Part shown: piece by piece, positions 1 to 5,369 of the stretch
Layout: the number at the start of each line of letters is the position of its first letter
Position numbering within the stretch: the stretch's first letter is position 1
NCBI GenBank assembly: GCA_905210875.1
Contig: CAJLYN010000164.1
Coordinates: forward strand, 1-5,369
Reading direction: 5' to 3'
DNA: 5,369 bases
Origin: an uncultured Bacteroides sp.
Lineage (GTDB): Bacteria > Bacteroidota > Bacteroidia > Bacteroidales > UBA11471
Program-made: the position numbers and the translations under genes
The notes under the pieces: generated by a model
Told to the model about the DNA's origin: nothing
Database searches by the model: none
What the model saw: only the letters and a program-made list of their open reading frames with translations

Positions 1-2133
1 CTCTATCGTGACCCGTCGCAGACAAACGACTATATGCAGACTGCCGTTTTGCTGGGTGGCGCAAGCGATGGCTCGTCAACCCTTTATTGGGATACAGACT
101 ATCCCTTCCTGGGAAACAAGGGCGAATGGATACCCAAAAGTTATGATTTCAACAGTATCTATAACGAATCGACATGCATTTTGTTGGGACTCCACTGCGA
201 TGTGGTAGAGTATTACCTCGATAACATTCGCCTCTCGGGGGTTTCCTCTGTCGAGACCGACACGATTCGTTGGACAGCTTCTACGTCGGGTCAGTGGGAC
301 GTGGCCACAACAGCTAACTTCGCCGCTATCGAAGATCCCATTGACAGTATCACACCGATTGTGTTCCAAACAGGAAACCGTGTCATCTTCGATGATAACG
401 CATATACAACGGGTGGTCCGAAGGCTCTTAACGTTCAAATCAGAGAAACTGTCGAGCCGTCGACCGTAATATTTGACAACGATATGATAGCATACCGTCT
501 CTCACTGGTCGATGGTGCATCGGGTTACCTCACCGGTGGTGGACAGTTGATTATTGAAGGACAAAAGCAGGTAACCCTCGACGTTGACAATAAAATGGTG
601 AAAGGTACCGTACTCAGAGAAGGAACCTTGCGCATGGGTAAACAAGGTATCGATCTGCTGGGTGGTTCATTGCTGGTCGAAGGTGGCGGTACGATAAACG
701 CTTGCCTCGACAACTCGTCGAACAACTATATAACGCTGAATGCTCCCATCACGCTTACCAATGGTGATACCCTTAACATGTACCTGTCGCGTTATACTTA
801 TATGATGTCGCCTTTGTATGGAAATGGCGTAGTAAACATCTATGCCGGAGGCGAGCGGGTATATCTGGCCAATGAAAAAGCCAAACAGTACCCCAGTTGG
901 GATCAATTCACCGGAACGGTGAACGTCTATAAATATACCGATGTGAATGCGTCGGCCGGATACTACGGCGTGATACTGGGCAGCGGGACTACTTTTAACC
1001 CGTCGAGCGTGGAGGAGAGCATCATTGCCGGTAATGTAAACTCAATGTTTGCCAATAAAACGTTGGTATTGCAGGAAGGTGCAGCCATTGCCGCCGAATC
1101 GGGCATACGTGGCTATCGCATAGGTGAATTGCAAACCAAGCCGGGCTCCCGCATTTACGGCTATATAAAGTCGAGCGACACCCCTGCTTCGTATTACATT
1201 GTGGGAAATTCCAATACCGATGCTCTCTTGGCCGGACAGATTGCTCCCTTTGGCGCTGACAAACCTGTTGTAGGCCTTATCAAGGAAGGTACCGGAACCT
1301 ACACGCTTACTTGTGATAGTAATGTTATCACCGGTGGTATACAGGTTCTTGCCGGTAAAGTGCTTATCGACAACGATATCAAGAAGGCCGAAGCCGAAGG
1401 ATTGACCGGTGCCGGATACACGGCTGGAACAGCCAATATCGTCTTTGTGGGCGGTGTCATGGGCGGTTCGGGCAACATAGCCAGTGATGTTGTTGTGTAT
1501 GGTACGCTCGAACCGGGAAGCAACGGTATCGGTACGCTTACCCTTAAAAACTTTGCCAAGGAAAACGATACGGTGTCGCTCTACCTGCGTCCTACGACCG
1601 TCTTGTCGTTCGAAATCGCATCGCCGCAGCACCATGACAGTCTGGTTGTAGATGGAGATCTGATATATTATAATATTACCGAAGACTTCATGGAAAGCTC
1701 GGACCTGCCTGTTGTGGAAATCAAAACCGACGACAGCTTTGTCTATAACGAGGGTGACGAATATGTGCTCATCACGGCAAAAGGAAAAGGTTCTCTCTAC
1801 GGCGATCCGTGGAACTTCAATGTGAAATTGCCCGAGACCGGTGTATGGACCGTTGAGGAGCGTACAACCGATAAGGGTATCCAACTTGTCCTCATTGCAG
1901 GTGATGCTGCCGGTGTAGAGAATGCCGTAGCCGAAAGCGAACCGCGTGTATATGCCGATAACGGCATTATCTACGTCGAAAACGCCGCTGGTGATCAAGT
2001 GACCGTTTACTCGCTTTTGGGCCAGCAGTTGCAATCTTTCATTGCTAGTGAAGGTGTAAATACCATCAACGATGTGAAGGGTATGGTCGTAGTAAAAATC
2101 GGCGAACGCACTTACAAAGTCACTAATTTTTAA
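1..2133 (+). CDS. Large secreted beta-helix protein with autotransporter-associated beta-strand repeats and T9SS-like C-terminal tail (5' partial)
   Basis: The frame is open from the first base, so the N-terminus lies off the window; 710 codons are visible, ending in TAA. The ATG at 34 is internal to a continuing domain and is not a credible start. Residues 1 to about 80 look like the end of a jelly-roll or carbohydrate-binding-like module, closing with YYLDNIRLSG, a strand pattern common in CBM4/9-type folds (inference). From about residue 90, RWTASTSGQWD, then GNRVIFDDNA, then GLIKEGTGTYTLT (about 425) and LEPGSNGIGTLTL (about 503) match the pattern of autotransporter-associated beta-strand repeats, which form passenger beta-helices. 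No outer-membrane beta-barrel follows. Instead residues about 640-710 form a T9SS/Por-type tail containing QVTVYSLLGQQL and a final short strand ending KVTNF. It is probably secreted and surface-exposed. The GH10 gene starts 21 bases downstream, suggesting one operon. The catalytic or binding role is unknown, since any enzymatic domain would be upstream of the window. Confidence 0.85.
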   Translation, partial: LYRDPSQTNDYMQTAVLLGGASDGSSTLYWDTDYPFLGNKGEWIPKSYDFNSIYNESTCILLGLHCDVVEYYLDNIRLSGVSSVETDTIRWTASTSGQWDVATTANFAAIEDPIDSITPIVFQTGNRVIFDDNAYTTGGPKALNVQIRETVEPSTVIFDNDMIAYRLSLVDGASGYLTGGGQLIIEGQKQVTLDVDNKMVKGTVLREGTLRMGKQGIDLLGGSLLVEGGGTINACLDNSSNNYITLNAPITLTNGDTLNMYLSRYTYMMSPLYGNGVVNIYAGGERVYLANEKAKQYPSWDQFTGTVNVYKYTDVNASAGYYGVILGSGTTFNPSSVEESIIAGNVNSMFANKTLVLQEGAAIAAESGIRGYRIGELQTKPGSRIYGYIKSSDTPASYYIVGNSNTDALLAGQIAPFGADKPVVGLIKEGTGTYTLTCDSNVITGGIQVLAGKVLIDNDIKKAEAEGLTGAGYTAGTANIVFVGGVMGGSGNIASDVVVYGTLEPGSNGIGTLTLKNFAKENDTVSLYLRPTTVLSFEIASPQHHDSLVVDGDLIYYNITEDFMESSDLPVVEIKTDDSFVYNEGDEYVLITAKGKGSLYGDPWNFNVKLPETGVWTVEERTTDKGIQLVLIAGDAAGVENAVAESEPRVYADNGIIYVENAAGDQVTVYSLLGQQLQSFIASEGVNTINDVKGMVVVKIGERTYKVTNF

Positions 2134-2154
2134 TTGACTTATAATACAAAAATC

Positions 2155-3411
2155 ATGAAGAAATATCTCGTATATCTGCTTTGCCCTTTCTTTATTGCCG
2201 CGGCAAATGCTCAGGAGAGTGCTGATACGCAGGCTCTGCGCGACTATGCCGATAAATGTGGCAAGAAAATAGGTGTGGCCGTCCCTGTATGGCGCATCGA
2301 TGTAAACAACGACGGTCTCGCTGAGACGCAAGCTGTCTACAACAATTTCAACATACTCGTTGCCGAGAACGAAATGAAGATAGAAAGTCTGCAACCGAAT
2401 CGGGGACAGTTTGAGTTTTACCATGGTGACAACCTTGTAAACTTTGCCGAACGTCACGGCATGACGGTTCGTGGTCACACCTTGTGCTGGCACAAGCAGG
2501 TGTCGGGCTGGATTAGTAGCGATGGCGGTCAAAAGAACGACCACAATTATTCCCGCGAAGAGTTGCTCGAAATACTCAAAGATCACATCACAACGGTTGT
2601 TACTCACTATAAAGGCCGTGTGCATGAGTGGGACGTTGTGAACGAATGTCTTGCCGATGACCAAACCATTGTGAACACCCATCCTGCGGCTTATGCTTTG
2701 CGTCCCTCGGTATGGTACACCGGTATCGGTGAAGACTTTATCGATTCGGCATTTGTCTATGCCCATCGTGCCGACCCCGATGCCAAACTGTATCTCAATG
2801 ACTATGGCGTGGAAATGCAGGGCTCTGCAAAAACCCAGGCTTACTACAACCTAGCACGTCGGTTGCAGAAGAGCGGTATTCCCATCGATGGCGTGGGCCT
2901 GCAATGCCACCTGACGGTGGGAGAGCTCGACTCGGCCAAATTTGACAACAACGTGAAACGGTATGCTTCTCTGGGCCTCACCTGTATCGTTACCGAGCTG
3001 GATATGTCGATACCCGACCTCGGTGCCGCTGATGCTTACGAAAAACAGGCCGCAGAATACCGCACCATTGCTAATGTGCTGATAAAGTATGATCACTGCC
3101 CGAATCTGGTTATTTGGGGCGTGAAAGACGACCAGTCCTGGCGAGGAGGCGAACCGCTCTTGTTTAATGCCGCCATGCAGGCCAAACCGGCTTTCTATGC
3201 ATTGTATGATGTATATAAAGAGTATGCCGAGAATCTTCCTGCCGGTATCGAATCGACCGCTGCTGATACTGTGGGCGAATTGCCCCCCTTTGTCGATGTG
3301 TATGACCTGATGGGCCGTTCCGTGGCCAAACAGATGCCGCGTGAGCGCATCTATGACTTGCCCGCCGGCCTTTATATTATCGACCAAAAGAAGATGGCTA
3401 TTACGCATTGA
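2155..3411 (+). CDS. GH10 endo-1,4-beta-xylanase, secreted, with short T9SS-like tail
   Basis: Complete 418-residue glycoside hydrolase family 10 enzyme, predicted to cleave internal beta-1,4 bonds of xylan with retention of configuration. The start is the ATG at 2155, because it opens directly on a signal peptide (MKKYLVYLL, hydrophobic core, ANA|Q cleavage after about residue 19). The in-frame TTG at 2134 would put seven polar residues ahead of it. There is no clear Shine-Dalgarno sequence, only an A/T-rich leader, as is usual in Bacteroidota. No lipobox cysteine is seen. Family motifs appear in order: ENEMK (71-75), RGHTLCWH (106-113), WDVVNE with acid/base Glu164, LNDYG (214-218), GVGLQCH (246-252), TELDM with nucleophile Glu281, and WGVKDDQSW (321-329). 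All key residues are intact and there is no inserted CBM. After the barrel (about 360) comes a linker with AGIES, then an abbreviated tail (VDVYDLMGRSV, then LPAGLYIID) lacking the first strands of a full sorting domain. It probably shares a transcript with the gene upstream and is closed by the terminator at 3434. Confidence 0.96.
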   Translation: MKKYLVYLLCPFFIAAANAQESADTQALRDYADKCGKKIGVAVPVWRIDVNNDGLAETQAVYNNFNILVAENEMKIESLQPNRGQFEFYHGDNLVNFAERHGMTVRGHTLCWHKQVSGWISSDGGQKNDHNYSREELLEILKDHITTVVTHYKGRVHEWDVVNECLADDQTIVNTHPAAYALRPSVWYTGIGEDFIDSAFVYAHRADPDAKLYLNDYGVEMQGSAKTQAYYNLARRLQKSGIPIDGVGLQCHLTVGELDSAKFDNNVKRYASLGLTCIVTELDMSIPDLGAADAYEKQAAEYRTIANVLIKYDHCPNLVIWGVKDDQSWRGGEPLLFNAAMQAKPAFYALYDVYKEYAENLPAGIESTAADTVGELPPFVDVYDLMGRSVAKQMPRERIYDLPAGLYIIDQKKMAITH

Positions 3412-3433
3412 TGCCGAGATATAGAATCTTTTT

Positions 3434-3469
3434 AGAGCGGGACGGTAAAGACCGTCCCGCTCTTTTTTT
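3434..3469 (+). terminator. Intrinsic terminator after the GH10 gene
   Basis: A perfect 13-bp stem pairs 3434-3446 with 3451-3463 around a 4-base loop (AAAG). It is GC-rich in the middle and followed by a run of seven T (3463-3469). It lies 22 bases after the TGA of the xylanase gene, so it is well placed to end the plus-strand two-gene transcript. Upstream of the stem only a few T are present, so it should act mainly in the plus direction. Confidence 0.9.
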
Positions 3470-3634
3470 GTCCCATTGTAGTGGGTATCTCTTTTTCTCG
3501 ACGTAGGGAGTTCCCTTTTCAACCTTGATTATTCTGTTTCTATTCTTCGTGTTATCTGTTTGTTCTTGCTCTCTGTTCACTGTAACGGCAATCTTATTTT
3601 ACGTTTAACGTCGCATCTATGCCCGAGCGGTAGC

Positions 3635-3666
3635 GCCTCTTCTGCGTTATACCGCAGGAGATAGGC
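3635..3666. repeat. Imperfect inverted repeat (hairpin) in the convergent intergenic region
   Basis: Bases 3638-3646 pair with 3653-3661 as a 9-bp stem containing one G-T wobble, around a 6-base loop (TTATAC). After a 2-base bulge (3662-3663) the stem resumes for three pairs (3635-3637 with 3664-3666). No T-run follows on either strand, so it does not look like a terminator. It could be part of a small RNA, a processing or stability element, or chance. The sequence alone cannot decide. Confidence 0.35.
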
Positions 3667-3725
3667 TGTTGTTGAGATTGGTTGATGAAAAATGCGGGTA
3701 TAGGACTTGTGCGTAAGATGGAATG

Positions 3726-3758
3726 AAAAAAGGCGTCGGGGTTCTGCCCCGACGCCTT
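3726..3758 (-). terminator. Intrinsic terminator for the minus-strand pectate lyase gene
   Basis: A perfect 12-bp GC-rich stem (3730-3741 with 3747-3758) closes a 5-base loop. On the minus strand it is followed by a T-run (six A on the plus strand, 3726-3731, two of which pair in the stem). It lies about 20 bases beyond the TAA at 3779-3781, not beside the TAG at 4013-4015. That spacing supports the TAA as the original end of the pectate lyase gene. On the plus strand the stem is followed by TTAATAATAA, too poor in T for efficient termination. Confidence 0.88.
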
Positions 3759-3778
3759 AATAATAAGGAGGTTTTCTT

Positions 3779-4012
3779 TTACTTCTTGATGAGGCGGAGT
3801 GTGGTAGAGCCGGTTTGGGTAGTAAGACGGCAGGTGTAGTATCCCGGTGCGTTCTCGGAGATGGGTAGGCGGAACTCGTGTTGGCCGGCAACTTGTTCCG
3901 AAGAGGCTTGGTAGACAATCTGTCCCGAGAGAGTGAATATCTCGATTTTTACCGTCGATGCCTCGGGCAGCGAGTAGCGCAGGGTGGTTTCGCCGGCAGC
4001 TCCCGACAGAAT
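3779..4012 (-). pseudogene. Detached C-terminal T9SS sorting domain of the pectate lyase, downstream of an in-frame TAG
   Basis: Directly after the TAG at 4013-4015 the same frame stays open for 77 codons, to a TAA at 3779-3781. The translation opens ILSGAAGETTLRYSLPEAS, continues VKIEIFTLSGQIVYQ, has APGYYTCRL near the end and finishes TLRLIKK. This is the pattern of a T9SS type A sorting domain: an opening strand with RYSLPE, a strand ending in SGQIV, a G-Y-Y strand, and a final basic KK. Such tails route proteins through the type IX secretion system and allow cell-surface attachment. The piece has no ATG and no signal peptide, so it is not a gene by itself. It is the natural end of the gene at 4013-5369, which also lacks a sorting tail without it. 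It would be translated only if the TAG is an error, polymorphic or read through. Confidence 0.85.
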
Positions 4013-5369
4013 CTATGCCGTCAGGGCCGATGTGGCTGTGGTCGGTGCGATACCGGTCGAGGTAGAGATGTCTTTCTCGGTACCGGTGCGGCCGTAGAAG
4101 GTTACATCTTTGCAGGAGAATGCATATTTGGAGCTGCTCCCGAACGGGCTGGTGAGGTGGGGCATTATCTTGAAGATGAGCGATTCGCCGGGCGATACCA
4201 ATACGGGGTGTTCAAACTTGTAGGTGAAAAGCTGCCAGTCTTGTGCCGGTTGAATACTGCTGAAAAGGTATTTTGCCGAGAAGAACGACTCCCGCGTGTC
4301 ATAGAGTGCCGAGAAACGCATTTTGCTGGTACCCATACATTTGGCATAGAACGTCAGAGAGTCTATGGCCAAGTAGTTGGCGTCTTGCGGAGTGATGACA
4401 TATTTCAGGCAGACGGTATCGTTGATGTTTGAGTTGTCTATCCAGTATTCCGAAGCATATCGCAGATAGCCGCCGTTCATCTGTTTCAGCAGGCCGCTGA
4501 TGGTCAGTTCGGTATCGAGCAGGTTAGATGTCGAGGTGGCTAGGGGGCCTTCGTTGGTCATGTCCCATACGGTAACGGCCGGAGTGCCTCCTACGAGTAC
4601 ACGGTTATCTTCCACAGGGTCGGTGCTTTCGCCCGGCTGATAATAGTCTTCGTCGGTGTAGGTGGGTTGCACATAGGTGGGGAAGAACTCCGTGTTGGCT
4701 GATTCGGCATCGGCCAGTCCGTCGCGCATGATATCCTCGACGAGGCTATTGATATACACTTCGATGGCGGTGTAGCCGTTTGCACTGGGGAATGGCAGAG
4801 CGGAGTCGTCAACGTTGTAGGGGTCGAGACCGTTGGCTGTTTCCCATGCATCGGGAATACCGTCGCCATCGCTGTCGCGCAGGCGGGGTGTCGTTTTATA
4901 TTCGATGAATCCCTCCACGTCGTCCTGGCTATCGATGATTCCCCGGGTGCTGCCATTGGAACCTTCAAAGGTATATACGCCGGCTTCGGTTTCGCTCACG
5001 ATGCGCTGGTCGATAATGTCGCGCACATAAGAGGCTCCTGCGTAGGCGAGAACTTTTTCGTAGGCCATTTCGGCGTTGTGTTGAGATATGTCGACAGTGG
5101 GGAATGGGTCGGGCGACTTGACGGTCAGCAGTCCGTTGGGAGGAGTGCCGTTGAGGTGAATGCCGTTCCAGTTGTTGGTATTGACACTTTCGATGTTTTT
5201 CATCGAAGTTGCATTGCTCTGAATGTCGGGACAGGTGTTGTCAAACACGTTGCCGGCTACATAGAATTTACCCCATACACCAGCCTCGTTGCTGTTGCTG
5301 CCATCGTCGGCATTTGGTGCGAATATACGGTGTACGAGCGATGTCTTCGTGGCGGTCGAGGGGCCGGGT
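4013..5369 (-). CDS. PL1-family pectate lyase, C-terminal part (5' partial; ends at a probable premature TAG)
   Basis: The frame is open to the right edge, so the start and the catalytic parallel beta-helix core lie off the window; 451 codons are visible before TAG. The GTG at 5246-5248 is internal (valine), not a start. Numbering from the edge, residues 1-45 are the last beta-helix turn, with PGPSTATKTS and WGKFYVAGN, as in Bacteroidota PL1 lyases that cleave polygalacturonate by beta-elimination. The family's conserved C-terminal helix region follows: AYEKVLAYAGA (102-112), RDIIDQRIV (116-124), GIIDSQDDV (143-151). DSDGDGIPDAWE (165-176) is a thrombospondin-3-like calcium loop, then GLDPYN and YTAIEVYINSLV (199-210). 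An acidic, Thr/Pro-rich linker (about 220-258) leads to a jelly-roll-like module (about 265-428) of unknown ligand, possibly a carbohydrate-binding domain. A Thr/Ser/Ala linker then meets the TAG. Catalytic residues cannot be checked here. The gene converges with the xylanase gene and is terminated at 3726-3758. Confidence 0.88.
   Translation of the reverse strand, partial: PGPSTATKTSLVHRIFAPNADDGSNSNEAGVWGKFYVAGNVFDNTCPDIQSNATSMKNIESVNTNNWNGIHLNGTPPNGLLTVKSPDPFPTVDISQHNAEMAYEKVLAYAGASYVRDIIDQRIVSETEAGVYTFEGSNGSTRGIIDSQDDVEGFIEYKTTPRLRDSDGDGIPDAWETANGLDPYNVDDSALPFPSANGYTAIEVYINSLVEDIMRDGLADAESANTEFFPTYVQPTYTDEDYYQPGESTDPVEDNRVLVGGTPAVTVWDMTNEGPLATSTSNLLDTELTISGLLKQMNGGYLRYASEYWIDNSNINDTVCLKYVITPQDANYLAIDSLTFYAKCMGTSKMRFSALYDTRESFFSAKYLFSSIQPAQDWQLFTYKFEHPVLVSPGESLIFKIMPHLTSPFGSSSKYAFSCKDVTFYGRTGTEKDISTSTGIAPTTATSALTA

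Larger units (their letters stand above)
3412..3778. other. Convergent intergenic region, no gene seen
   Basis: This stretch of 367 bases separates the ends of two converging genes. Its two outer parts hold one rho-independent terminator for each strand. The middle, about 3470-3725, has no open frame of note, no recognisable start with coding character and no tRNA fold. The first half (about 3485-3600) is rich in T and C on the plus strand. The only other structure I see is the imperfect hairpin at 3635-3666, described separately. Confidence 0.75.

Noticed and set aside
34..36. ATG as a possible start of the first gene.
   Set aside because: The frame is open from base 1, the sequence after the ATG is not a signal peptide, and the codons before it run smoothly into the same module. 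The gene begins upstream of the window.
2134..2154. TTGACT followed immediately by TATAAT before the xylanase ATG, resembling a sigma-70 promoter.
   Set aside because: The two hexamers are adjacent with no 16-18 base spacer, and TATAAT is only 9 bases from the ATG. Bacteroidota housekeeping promoters use a different -7 element (TAnnTTTG). Chance in an A/T-rich spacer is more likely.
1042..2766. A 574-codon open frame on the minus strand, antisense to both plus-strand genes.
   Set aside because: It overlaps the well-supported beta-helix and GH10 coding frames and crosses the boundary between them. Its translation shows no signal peptide or domain pattern I recognise. It is best explained as a shadow of codon bias on the other strand.
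3505..3519. Short palindrome AGGG-AGTT-CCCT followed by T, a possible second plus-strand terminator.
   Set aside because: The stem is only four pairs and it lies 36 bases after a far stronger terminator, so there is no need or good support for it.
3619..3666. GCCCGAGCGGTAGCGCC, which resembles the D-arm region of a leucine or serine tRNA.
   Set aside because: No matching acceptor stem, anticodon arm or T-arm (GGTTCGA-type sequence) is found at the right distances. Only the local hairpin remains.
3878..4432. A 184-codon open frame on the plus strand opposite the pectate lyase gene.
   Set aside because: It lies antisense to the jelly-roll and sorting-tail coding sequence, has a Gly/Arg/Cys-rich translation typical of shadow frames, and shows no recognisable domain.
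5246..5248. GTG as a possible start of the pectate lyase gene.
   Set aside because: The frame continues upstream to the window edge with family-typical sequence (PGPSTATKTS, WGKFYVAGN), and no signal peptide follows the GTG, so this codon is an internal valine.

Overview
The window looks like chromosomal DNA from a member of the order Bacteroidales (phylum Bacteroidota), probably a plant-polysaccharide degrader from a gut, rumen or similar habitat. The evidence is in the sequence: a family GH10 xylanase, a family PL1-type pectate lyase with the typical Bacteroidota C-terminal layout, type IX secretion (T9SS)-like C-terminal tails on three consecutive genes, no clear Shine-Dalgarno sequence before the one internal start, and moderate GC content. 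I cannot name a genus.

Layout. Positions 1-2133 (+) hold the 3' part of a large secreted protein. It ends a jelly-roll-like module, continues as an autotransporter-associated beta-strand (passenger-type beta-helix) region, and finishes with a T9SS-like sorting tail. After 21 bases, 2155-3411 (+) encodes a complete 418-residue GH10 endo-1,4-beta-xylanase with signal peptide, both catalytic glutamates and a short tail. A strong intrinsic terminator (3434-3469) closes this two-gene unit. A 367-base convergent intergenic region (3412-3778) holds that terminator, an unexplained imperfect hairpin near 3635-3666, and a second terminator (3726-3758) serving the opposite strand. From 3779 to the right edge the minus strand carries the 3' part of a pectate lyase gene, open across the edge.

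The main surprise is in the pectate lyase gene. Its annotated end is a TAG at 4013-4015, but the same frame continues for 77 codons as a convincing T9SS sorting domain, up to a TAA at 3779-3781 that sits just before the terminator. The gene is therefore interrupted by one in-frame amber codon that would separate the enzyme from its secretion/anchoring signal. It could be a nonsense mutation, a sequence error or readthrough.

Together the genes suggest a locus for attacking plant cell wall: xylan by the GH10 enzyme, pectin by the lyase, and a surface beta-helix protein co-transcribed with the xylanase whose role is unknown. No SusC/SusD pair, regulator, RNA gene, mobile element or CRISPR array is visible.
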